Part shown: piece by piece, positions 8,372-15,794 of the stretch | How positions within the stretch are numbered: the stretch's first letter is position 1 | Layout of the letters: every line of letters begins with the position of its first letter | NCBI GenBank assembly: GCA_022842245.1 | Contig: JALHPZ010000007.1 | Span: 69,378 to 133,377, forward strand | Length of the DNA: 64,000 nt | DNA from: Gemmataceae bacterium | Lineage (GTDB): Bacteria > Planctomycetota > Planctomycetia > Gemmatales > Gemmataceae | Reading direction: 5' to 3' | Notes under the pieces: model-generated | Database searches by the model: none | Seen by the model: the letters and a program-made list of their open reading frames with translations, nothing else | What the model was told of the DNA's origin: nothing | Made by a program: the position numbers and the translations under genes

Positions 8372-9160
8372 ATGGAAACCGCCGTGTCGGTGTCGGAATC
8401 CGTGTCGGTGGTCGACGCCGAGAAGCAATCGGAGTTGGTGCTGGACGCGTTGAAGGCCGCCGTCGCGGAGCCGGGCGAGCATCGCCTGTTCCGTTGGGGC
8501 AAGCTCGGCGGATTGTTTCCCAGCCGGCTGGGTGTGTCGGCGGCGGCGGCGAAGTTCGCACTGGCAAATGGTCTGCTGGAACCGGTGCGGACGGAAGTGC
8601 GGGGCAAGCTCATCGTCGAATGGGCCCGCGCCACGCCGGAAACGATCCGCTACCTTGACGCGCACGATTCGCCGAAGGCGGTGCTCCGGGAACTCCGGGA
8701 CGTGATCGGCGAAACGCGATCCGGCGTGCCGGTCTGGATGACGCAGGCGCGGGACGAGGCCGCACAATTGGCGACACGATTCGAGCATTATGGGCGGGAA
8801 CTGCTGCGGCGGCTGGATGCGCTGGACGAGCGCGTCGATGCGGCGATCCGCCGGGCCGAGGCCGCCGCGCCGAAGGTCGGCGAGGCGATGCTCAAGCGCG
8901 TGCCGTGGTCCCCGGCCGTGCTGCAATATCTGGATTCGCTGGAAGCCAATGGCCGGGACGCGCGGGCGACGCTGGCGGAACTGTTCTCGGCGGCGCGGTC
9001 GCACGCGCCGGGAATGACGCTGTTGGCGTTCCACGAGGGAATCCGGGCGCTGGCGAACGGCGGCGTGCTTCAATTGCAGCCGGGATCGGCCGGCGACATC
9101 CGCGAACCGGAGTACGCGGTCGAGGTCGGCGGTCGGATGATGTGGTGGGTGGAGCGGTAA
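8372..9160 (+). CDS. Conserved-looking hypothetical protein, helical
   Basis: 262 residues, function not recognised. The N-terminal third (LFRWGKLGGLFPSRLGVSAAAAKFALANGLLEPVRTE) looks like a winged-helix or BTAD-like fold that places a residue within a short basic turn. The middle is rich in Glu, Arg and Ala and is probably a long helix or coiled coil (RFEHYGRELLRRLDALDERVDAAIRRAEAAA in part). The C-terminus has a short beta-rich end with MMWWVER. No signal peptide or membrane segment is seen. Two in-frame ATG starts are possible, 8360 and 8372. It lies between divergent trpS and convergent rph and ends one base before the rph stop. Confidence 0.75.
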   Translation: METAVSVSESVSVVDAEKQSELVLDALKAAVAEPGEHRLFRWGKLGGLFPSRLGVSAAAAKFALANGLLEPVRTEVRGKLIVEWARATPETIRYLDAHDSPKAVLRELRDVIGETRSGVPVWMTQARDEAAQLATRFEHYGRELLRRLDALDERVDAAIRRAEAAAPKVGEAMLKRVPWSPAVLQYLDSLEANGRDARATLAELFSAARSHAPGMTLLAFHEGIRALANGGVLQLQPGSAGDIREPEYAVEVGGRMMWWVER

Positions 9161-9161
9161 A

Positions 9162-9893
9162 TCAGAACGGCCAGCGTTTGCCGAGCGCGGCCTTCTGGAG
9201 CGCCGTGATCTCGGCGATGCCGGCGGTGCCGAGGTCGAGCAGCCTGTCGAGTTGCTTCCGCGTGTAGGTTGCCTCTTCGCCCGTCCCTTGCACTTCGATG
9301 AACGCCCCGCGACCGGTCATGACGAGGTTCAAGTCCACTTCGGCATCGCGGTCCTCGACGTATTCGAGGTCGATCCGGGGATCGCCGTCGACGATGCCGA
9401 CGCTGACAGCGGCAACGCTGTCGGTGAGGATGGCCGGAATCGGTGCCGGGAGTTGGTCCTCGATGGACGCGAGCGCGTCGACGACGGCGACGAACGCGCC
9501 CGTGATGCTCGCCGTCCGGGTGCCGCCGTCGGCGTCGAGCACGTCGCAGTCGATCCAGAGTGTGCGTTCGCCAAGTTTGGCGAGATCGATGACGGCACGG
9601 AGGCTGCGGCCGATGAGTCGCTGGATTTCGACGCCGCGGCCGTCGACCTTGCCGGCCTTGTCGCGCGCCTTGCGGCTGCCGGTCGAGCCGGGGAGCATGC
9701 CGTATTCGGCCGTCATCCAGCCCTGGCCCTTGCCCTTCAGGAATTCGGGAACGTCCTTTGCGACGGTGCAGGTGCAGAGCACGACCGTGCCGCCCGCCTT
9801 CACGAGTACGCTGCCGGGAGCATTGCGTGTGTACTTGCGCTTGAAGGTCAGGGGGCGGAGTTGATTCGATTGACGCTGGTTGGGTCGAGTCAT
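9162..9893 (-). CDS. rph: Ribonuclease PH
   Basis: 243 residues, the usual length. A phosphorolytic 3'-5' exoribonuclease that trims tRNA 3' ends. Family blocks seen in order are the N-terminal [53 protein letters not shown], then [18 protein letters not shown], and the C-terminal [20 protein letters not shown]. The start is ATG at 9893. It is divergent from the HU-like gene, whose promoter lies in the shared 109-base region. Confidence 0.96.
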   Translation of the reverse strand: MTRPNQRQSNQLRPLTFKRKYTRNAPGSVLVKAGGTVVLCTCTVAKDVPEFLKGKGQGWMTAEYGMLPGSTGSRKARDKAGKVDGRGVEIQRLIGRSLRAVIDLAKLGERTLWIDCDVLDADGGTRTASITGAFVAVVDALASIEDQLPAPIPAILTDSVAAVSVGIVDGDPRIDLEYVEDRDAEVDLNLVMTGRGAFIEVQGTGEEATYTRKQLDRLLDLGTAGIAEITALQKAALGKRWPF

Positions 9894-9921
9894 CCGGTGA
9901 AGTTATCGAATCCTCCGGCCA

Positions 9922-9950
9922 TTGACAGTACTCGTTGGAGCGCTTAGTCT
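9922..9950 (+). promoter_or_regulatory. Sigma-70-type promoter for the HU-like gene
   Basis: TTGACA at 9922-9927, a 17-base spacer, and TAGTCT at 9945-9950. The expected transcript start near 9957 leaves a leader of about 45 bases before the GTG at 10003, with GGGGGAT as ribosome-binding site. This placement also argues against starting the protein at 9922. Confidence 0.6.
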
Positions 9951-10002
9951 TAAATCGTGTACTCCATTCGACTTCCTCTCGCACCATGCGGTGGGGGATT
10001 CC

Positions 10003-10425
10003 GTGACCAAAAAAGAAATCGTCAAGAAGATCTCCGAGCGTGCCAACCTCACGCAGCTCAAGACGAAAGAGATCGTGCAATGGACGTTCGACGCGATCAT
10101 CGACACGCTGATTGAGGAAGGCCGGATCGAGTTGCGCAATTTCGGCGTCTTCGAAGTCCGTCAGCGCAAAGCCCGCAAAGCCCGCAATCCGCGAACCGGC
10201 GAATCGGTCGAGGTGAAGTCCAAAAACGTCGTGACGTTCCAACCGGGAAAGGAGATGGAGGAAGAGGTACTCAAAGCGAAGATCGTCATCAAAAAGCGGC
10301 GGATGCGTCGGGCGAACCGATCGAAATCGACCGAACCGTCGATCGAGTCGCAAACCATTCCCGAGGTTCAGCTTCCGACCGGGGTTCCGGTCGCGAATCC
10401 GTCGTTGGAAGTGGCGAGCGTGTGA
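10003..10425 (+). CDS. HU/IHF-family DNA-binding protein with C-terminal tail
   Basis: 140 residues. The first ~95 match HU/IHF: TKKEIVKKISERANL, IELRNFGVFEVRQRKARKARNPRTGE at the beta-arm with the NPRTGE tip, and VTFQPGKEMEEEV. Such proteins bend and compact DNA as dimers. It has about 45 extra C-terminal residues: a basic patch KKRRMRRANRSKS, then a low-complexity Ser/Pro/Val tail. The start is GTG at 10003, with GGGGG a few bases upstream and a good promoter at 9922-9950. Whether it is HU, IHF or a planctomycete-specific paralogue cannot be decided here. Confidence 0.93.
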   Translation: MTKKEIVKKISERANLTQLKTKEIVQWTFDAIIDTLIEEGRIELRNFGVFEVRQRKARKARNPRTGESVEVKSKNVVTFQPGKEMEEEVLKAKIVIKKRRMRRANRSKSTEPSIESQTIPEVQLPTGVPVANPSLEVASV

Positions 10426-10577
10426 CGGTCTTCTGGCGATGGGGCAGGCATTTCCCGTTATTCCGTTTGTAGTGGATTCAAGTTCCCCGCCGGTCGTGCC
10501 GATAATCGCGGATAGTTGGATTTCGCGGTCCGGCCGGCGAGTACGCGCGGCCCGCGGGACCCACGGAGGGGACCACG

Positions 10578-10796
10578 ATGCTCCGCAAATGCGCGTTTCT
10601 CGCGGTGATCGGCACGGGATTGGCCGGAAGCACCGGATGCCTGATGAATCAGTATTCTCCCGATCCGAACGTTCGGATGGAACAACTCATCAATCAATCC
10701 GAAGACCAGCGGCAGATCAGCGAATTCTGGCGCCGGTTCTGGCATAACGACCAGCCGAGCCACCTGACGCCGGCCCGCATCCACGGCGGTGTCTGA
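10578..10796 (+). CDS. Small putative lipoprotein
   Basis: 72 residues. A lipoprotein signal peptide ends in LAGSTGC, so the mature protein would begin at Cys21 and be only 52 residues. The mature part is polar, with PDPNVRMEQLINQSEDQRQI, then FWRRFWHNDQPSHLTPARIHGG. I believe similar short proteins ending in DQPSHLTPxRxHGG are widespread in planctomycetes, but I cannot check it. The start is ATG at 10578 with a strong GGAGGGG site. The gene stands alone between an HU-like gene and the convergent dynamin operon. Confidence 0.8.
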   Translation: MLRKCAFLAVIGTGLAGSTGCLMNQYSPDPNVRMEQLINQSEDQRQISEFWRRFWHNDQPSHLTPARIHGGV

Positions 10797-10912
10797 CGCT
10801 CCGATCGCCGAGTCGCATAACGGGTCGCGGAAGGCATCGCCCGCCTTCCGTCGACCCATTTGCGCGATCATTTCCGATGCAAAGGCTTCCGGCACGGCGT
10901 GTCTGGCGGGCC

Positions 10913-12733
10913 CTATCGGCCGTATAGCTCGCCGACATGAGCCGCCGATTCCCGCGCGGCCAACCATTCGACGGCCTGCGCGACCTCCTCGGACAGCGAG
11001 TCGACCGTTTTCCGCTCAGCCAGAATGATTTCCGCGAGTTCGTTCGGAATCGGAAGAAACGTTCGCTCGTACTCCGTTCGCAATCGTCCGTTGAGCACCC
11101 GGCGGAACTGTTCGCGGATCGCCGGCCACCGCAAGGGGAACACGAACGAAACCAAGACGTGCAGCAGCACGAGCGTGGCCAGCGTGACGAAGAACGGCAT
11201 GACGACGTGAAACAGCGACGGTGTCAATTCCTCCACGAAGAAACGCCAGAGCAGTACGAAGATGCTGCCAACCAGGACTGCTTCGGGCAGATAGTTCGCG
11301 ATCAGTCGCACGATGGCCCGCGGAAGCGATTTCGCGCCGGTCGGATTGGTGAGTTCGCGTTCGACCTCCGTCAGACTCTCGACGACGGCGCGGGTGTAGC
11401 GGTCGTCCCAACCCGGTCGCGCCGCCGCCGCAGCCGTGCGGTCGTTGAGGATCGCCAGGGGGAACTCGCGGGCGTTGGCTTCCACCAGCAGGCGGTTGAC
11501 CAGCGCCGTGGCGCGTCGGTCCAGTACGCGTTCGCCGGCGAGTCGGGCACAGCCGGCAGCGAAGCCGGCCAGATCCAGATCCGCATCCGCCGGGGAGGCG
11601 GGGGACGCCAGCGTGGGTCGGAAGGCACGCCAGGAATAGCGCAGGGTAAGGAGTTTCAAGTAGCCGGCCATCAGTCCACGGAACCGATCCTGGCCGCGGA
11701 TGTTGAAGTGTCCTTCGATCTCCACGCTCCGCGGGTCGAGCGCAGAGACCAACACGTCGGAGGCCACGCGGGACTCCTCGTCGAGCGCGGCGGTCCACGC
11801 CTCGCGGACCTTGGTCGCTTCGGCCGTGAGGTCCGGCGGACGGATCGCCTGAACCGCGCGGGCGAGTTGGTCCAGCAACTGCCCCACGCCCCGCGCCTTC
11901 ACCGCTTCGATTTCCAGCCGTGTCAGCCCCAGTTCAATCCAGTCCTTCAGTTCGGCGAATTGTTCACCGGCCGGCAGGTCGTCCGGCTTCGCCTTCCCGG
12001 CGGCGGCCGCGTCCACCCACGGCTGCGCCGTCGTGCGGAACAGCTTTGGGCTGTCGAACCCTTCGGCCTTCAGATCCTTCAGCAAGTCGTCGTCCGGCCG
12101 CACACCGCTGGGGCCGACCTGCACGCACCGGTCCCATTTGTTGAGCACGAACGCGAACGCCCGCCGCTGCCGCTGCCCCTTGAACAGTTCCCAGCCGAGT
12201 TGATCGTGGTATTTCTCCTGCGATCCGACATACAGCACGACGTCCGCGACCGGCAGGAGGGCGATAAGCTTCTCGCGGTTCGCGAGGTCGTTGCTGTCGA
12301 CGTCCGGCGTGTCGACGATGATCTTGTGGCGGAGCGGTTCGCGATCGTGGCGTACGAGCCGGCAGAGTCGCAGGGCCGGGTCGAGCTTTTCGGGATCGAT
12401 CGATTGGTGGAAGTACACCACCGGGTCCCGCGTGGTGGGGCGGGCAAATGACGCGGGAGCGATGACGGCACCGGCGAGCGCGTTCATCAAGGTCGATTTG
12501 CCGACCCCGGTGCCGCCCATGAGCATGACGACGAGCGTGGGCTGTTCGACGTCGAGCGCGCCGGCCTTGCGCTGCAGGTCGTCGGCCAGTCCTTCGATTT
12601 CGGCGCGGGCGACGGCGGTGACGGGATTGACGAGCCGTATTTCGGACCAGGCGCGCAGGCGGCGCTCGAGGCCGCGCAACAGCGGGGCCAGCGTGCGGAG
12701 GAAGGGAGCATCGGGGGCGATCGGCTCGGTCAT
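10913..12733 (-). CDS. Dynamin-like GTPase, membrane-associated (second gene of pair)
   Basis: 606 residues. G1/P-loop MGGTGVGKST lies at about 72-81, G3 is DTPDVDSND and G4 is NKWD, followed by a long helical region. A hydrophobic hairpin of two segments near residues 475-540 (AVLVGSIFVLLWRFFVEEL, then VVMPFFVTLATLVLLHVLV) should insert into the membrane. This architecture (GTPase, helical stalk, membrane hairpin) is that of bacterial dynamin-like proteins, which remodel or protect membranes. The start is ATG at 12733, overlapping the upstream GTPase stop by four bases, so the two are translationally coupled. The alternative is a TrmE-Era-type membrane GTPase of unknown role. Confidence 0.85.
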   Translation of the reverse strand: MTEPIAPDAPFLRTLAPLLRGLERRLRAWSEIRLVNPVTAVARAEIEGLADDLQRKAGALDVEQPTLVVMLMGGTGVGKSTLMNALAGAVIAPASFARPTTRDPVVYFHQSIDPEKLDPALRLCRLVRHDREPLRHKIIVDTPDVDSNDLANREKLIALLPVADVVLYVGSQEKYHDQLGWELFKGQRQRRAFAFVLNKWDRCVQVGPSGVRPDDDLLKDLKAEGFDSPKLFRTTAQPWVDAAAAGKAKPDDLPAGEQFAELKDWIELGLTRLEIEAVKARGVGQLLDQLARAVQAIRPPDLTAEATKVREAWTAALDEESRVASDVLVSALDPRSVEIEGHFNIRGQDRFRGLMAGYLKLLTLRYSWRAFRPTLASPASPADADLDLAGFAAGCARLAGERVLDRRATALVNRLLVEANAREFPLAILNDRTAAAAARPGWDDRYTRAVVESLTEVERELTNPTGAKSLPRAIVRLIANYLPEAVLVGSIFVLLWRFFVEELTPSLFHVVMPFFVTLATLVLLHVLVSFVFPLRWPAIREQFRRVLNGRLRTEYERTFLPIPNELAEIILAERKTVDSLSEEVAQAVEWLAARESAAHVGELYGR

Positions 12734-14526
12734 ACGGGATTCGCGGGGGAAACGGCGGCCGCGAGGGCCTTCAGGTTTTCGGGTACTCGGCGCAGCACCA
12801 GCTGCAACCGTTCGACGGACGAACCACCGGTCGCGGGCAGTTCGTCGAGCCAGCGCGTCAGCGGCGCGGCGACCTGTTCCCGCAGCCGCGATTCCCGCCG
12901 CCGGCGCGCGGCACCGCGAACCAACTCGACGCGCCAGCGGATCGCCAGTTCGGCGACCAGATGACTGGCGGCCGCCGCCACCGGGAGCAGTAGCACGTGA
13001 TACCAACTGGGGACCCAGGTCCACCAAACGACGGCGGCCACGGCCGCGACGTCGACGGCCAGCTTGCCGTACCGAAGCGTGCCGAGCATCGACGGGTTCG
13101 CCGCGAGGGATTCGGTCAGCTTACGACCGGCCTGCTCGAGTTCGTCTCCCTCGGTCTGTTCGAACTGCCGCGCGAGGACCGCGAACCGGTCCAGACCTTG
13201 CTGTTTGAGGCCGGATTCGAATGCGTGGACCGAATCCTTCCAGACGCCGCCGCCGTCGGCGCGCCGCAGACACTCGGCCTGCAGGCCTTCCAGCCAACCG
13301 GTCCACGCGTTCGCCAGCACCGTGGCTTCGGGCAGGTTCGGCATGTCGGCCCGTCGGCCCAATCCCGCCACGAAGTCCCACGCCAGCGAGAACGGCAGCC
13401 GCAAGTATGCGAACCCCTTGCCGAGAAATTCGGCCGGACCGGTCGGCGCGAGTTGCTCCATCAGTTGCCGGCGCGCCAGATCGAACCGCCGGAACGGTTC
13501 GCCGACGAGATACTCCCGGACGTACCGTTCCTCGAACGTGTGCTGGCCTTGCGAGACGGCGGCCTTCCAACCTTCCAGCTGGACCAAGTCTTTCCTGGCG
13601 ACATCGAGCAAGCTATCGGACGAAGCCTCGAGATATCGCACTGCGTTGCGCAGAGTGCGGGCCCGGGCATCCTTCGCGGTCGGGCAGAGCACCAGCAGTT
13701 GATTCACCAACTGCACGCGCCACTTCGCGCCGGCCTTCGCCGGATCGTCCCGCTCCGCCGGCGGCAGGTTCGGGATCGCCACGACCGGGATCGGTGGAAT
13801 CGTGCCGTCGTCGTGGATCTTCGCGAGGACTTCCTTGCGGAAGTGCTCCGCCAGCGCCGGAGCGTCCGCCTCGCGCATCTTCGTGAGCACGACGATCACG
13901 GCTTTGCCCGCCTTCACGAGCAGTTGCAGGAATTGCGTCGGTACTTCATCGTTGTAGCGCTCGTCGGAGGCCACGTAGACGATCACATCCGCGAGCGCCG
14001 CGACTTCGATCAGTCGGGACACATATCCGGTACTGGCCCAGGTCGTCATATCCGGGCAGTCCCAGACCACATCGTCGGCGAGGGGGTCGTCGGGTGTGGC
14101 AGCCGTCACGGGTCGGACCTGATAGACGTCTTCGTCGAGGTTCGAGGGGCGTGTCTCGGTGAGTTTCCGGAGCGGGCCGAGGAAGCCGAGGTGCGAAGGC
14201 CAAGAGGTCGGGGGGGCGAAGGTGAACGCGATCGGGTGGCGCGTGTAGCCGGCTTGGGGATTCGCTTCCGCGACGGCGGAGCCGACCAGAAAGTTCGCCA
14301 CCGTGCTCTTGCCCGAGCCTGCGCCGCCCACGACGGCGATGTGCAACGGTGCGTCGGGTCGGCCTTCGAGCGAACCGCCGACGACGTTGCGGGCGAGCGC
14401 CGCCGCCAGCCGCAGGTGCCCGGCGTGCCGTGCCAGATCCGGCTGCTTGCGGCAATGGGCTTCGAGCCAATCGTAATCGGCCACAAGTTGTGCGAGCATC
14501 TCTCGATTCGACTTCGGATCGTTCAT
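12730..14526 (-). CDS. Dynamin-like GTPase, membrane-associated (first gene of pair)
   Basis: 598 residues. P-loop VVGGAGSGKST lies at about 65-75 and the G3-like motif is DCPDMTTW. G4 is degenerate (LTKMRE in place of NKxD), so guanine specificity may be relaxed. A hydrophobic pair of segments lies near 485-525 (VAAVAAVVWWTWV, then YHVLLLPVAAAASHLVAEL). The protein is distinct in sequence from its partner at 10913-12733 but has the same plan. Bacterial dynamin-like proteins often occur as unequal tandem pairs that work as hetero-oligomers; that is family knowledge, and the pairing here is inference. The start is ATG at 14526. ThiO lies 53 bases further upstream on the same strand. Confidence 0.83.
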   Translation of the reverse strand: MNDPKSNREMLAQLVADYDWLEAHCRKQPDLARHAGHLRLAAALARNVVGGSLEGRPDAPLHIAVVGGAGSGKSTVANFLVGSAVAEANPQAGYTRHPIAFTFAPPTSWPSHLGFLGPLRKLTETRPSNLDEDVYQVRPVTAATPDDPLADDVVWDCPDMTTWASTGYVSRLIEVAALADVIVYVASDERYNDEVPTQFLQLLVKAGKAVIVVLTKMREADAPALAEHFRKEVLAKIHDDGTIPPIPVVAIPNLPPAERDDPAKAGAKWRVQLVNQLLVLCPTAKDARARTLRNAVRYLEASSDSLLDVARKDLVQLEGWKAAVSQGQHTFEERYVREYLVGEPFRRFDLARRQLMEQLAPTGPAEFLGKGFAYLRLPFSLAWDFVAGLGRRADMPNLPEATVLANAWTGWLEGLQAECLRRADGGGVWKDSVHAFESGLKQQGLDRFAVLARQFEQTEGDELEQAGRKLTESLAANPSMLGTLRYGKLAVDVAAVAAVVWWTWVPSWYHVLLLPVAAAASHLVAELAIRWRVELVRGAARRRRESRLREQVAAPLTRWLDELPATGGSSVERLQLVLRRVPENLKALAAAVSPANPV

Positions 14527-14579
14527 GGTGGCATTTCAGCAGATCGGGGACTCTTCGACCATCGCGAATCCGGTGGCGA

Positions 14580-15683
14580 TTACGAACGGAACGCCGGGCG
14601 CGCCGGCGCGGTCGGTTTGCGATCGAGCGCGAAGGCATCGTGGGGAATCGCGGTCGGTCGCCCAAGCATGCGGTCGGCGAGGAACCGAGCGGTGCCCGGC
14701 GAGAGTTGGACGCCGGCCCGGCCGTGCCCGGTGGCGACGAAGACGTTGTCCTGCCCCGGTACCGGACCGAGGAAAGGGAGACCATCCGGCGAACCGGGCC
14801 GAAGGCCGGCCCACGCCCCCGCGACGGTCGCGGTGGTCAACTCCGGCAGCAATCCGTTCGCGAATTCGCGCAGGTCGGCGAGGCCGCCGGACGTCGTCTG
14901 CTTCGCAAAACCGGCCTCTGGCTCCTCCGTGGAGCCGACGAGGACGAGTCCATCGCCGCGCGGGACCAGATAGCGCTTGCCCGCGATCCGCGTCGGTCCC
15001 GCGTCGGATCCGGCGTTCAGGAGCAGGATCTGACCGCGGATCGGATGCACGCCGAGGTGGCAGTCCAGCGGACCGAGCAGCCGTTCGCTCCACGGCCCGG
15101 CGGCCACCAGGAATCGATCCGCGAAGACGCGGCTCCCGTCCGCGAGTTCGATCCCCGCGACGTGGCCATCGACGCGATCCCAGGCCTCGATGCCCCTGTT
15201 CGGAAACAACCCGATGCCCAGTCGATTCGCCTCCGCGATCAGGGCGCGCAGGTGTCTGGGATTGCGGACCTGAGCCATAACGGGCACGTGGTATGCCGTC
15301 GCGCCCGGCACGCGGTCGTCGTCGATGCGTTCGAATCGGATGCCTTCGTGCGCCCAGAGTTCGAGGGAGTATTCGTCGTCGGCAAAGAGATATTCGATTC
15401 CGCCGTTGACGCGATAGCCGTTGTCGATGCCGGTGGATTCGCGGAGTTGGGTGGAAATCCGTGGAAATTCCACCGCTCCGATGGCGCGGAGGCGGTCGAT
15501 CGGCGTGACGGCGCGCTCCGGGTTGCCCGGCGGGAGGATGCCGGCACCGGCCCACGATGCCTCGCGCCCGAACTCGCCGCGGTCGTACACCGCGACCGTC
15601 GCGCCGGCCTCGCGCAGGCGGATCGCGGTCGTGAGGCCGACAATGCCCCCGCCGATCACCAGAATGTCGTGCGCCCACTGCAT
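14580..15683 (-). CDS. thiO: FAD-dependent glycine oxidase (ThiO-like)
   Basis: 367 residues. DAO-family flavoenzyme; ThiO oxidises glycine to iminoglycine for thiazole synthesis in thiamine biosynthesis. The N-terminal FAD motif is ILVIGGGIVGLTTAIRLREAG. Also seen are SWAGAGILPPGNPE, the PIRGQILLL motif, and the C-terminal GLRPGSPDGLPFLGPV and FVATGHGRAGVQLSPGTA blocks typical of ThiO. No other thi gene is near, so a more general D-amino-acid oxidase role is possible. The start is ATG at 15683, about 110 bases from divergent mutS2. Confidence 0.88.
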   Translation of the reverse strand: MQWAHDILVIGGGIVGLTTAIRLREAGATVAVYDRGEFGREASWAGAGILPPGNPERAVTPIDRLRAIGAVEFPRISTQLRESTGIDNGYRVNGGIEYLFADDEYSLELWAHEGIRFERIDDDRVPGATAYHVPVMAQVRNPRHLRALIAEANRLGIGLFPNRGIEAWDRVDGHVAGIELADGSRVFADRFLVAAGPWSERLLGPLDCHLGVHPIRGQILLLNAGSDAGPTRIAGKRYLVPRGDGLVLVGSTEEPEAGFAKQTTSGGLADLREFANGLLPELTTATVAGAWAGLRPGSPDGLPFLGPVPGQDNVFVATGHGRAGVQLSPGTARFLADRMLGRPTAIPHDAFALDRKPTAPARPAFRS

Positions 15684-15794
15684 ACCGGAGTTATACGAGC
15701 CGTCCGCCGCTAGAATGTCCCCTTCGCCGCCGGCGAACCCCGTTCCCGCGAACGGTGTCCGGGCGGCATGATCGCGAGCGAGCCGTTACCGACG

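Noticed and set aside
10668..10680. Palindrome CCGAACGTTCGG in the small lipoprotein gene
   Set aside because: Short, within a conserved-looking coding segment, and different from the 1881/24777 element; taken as chance.
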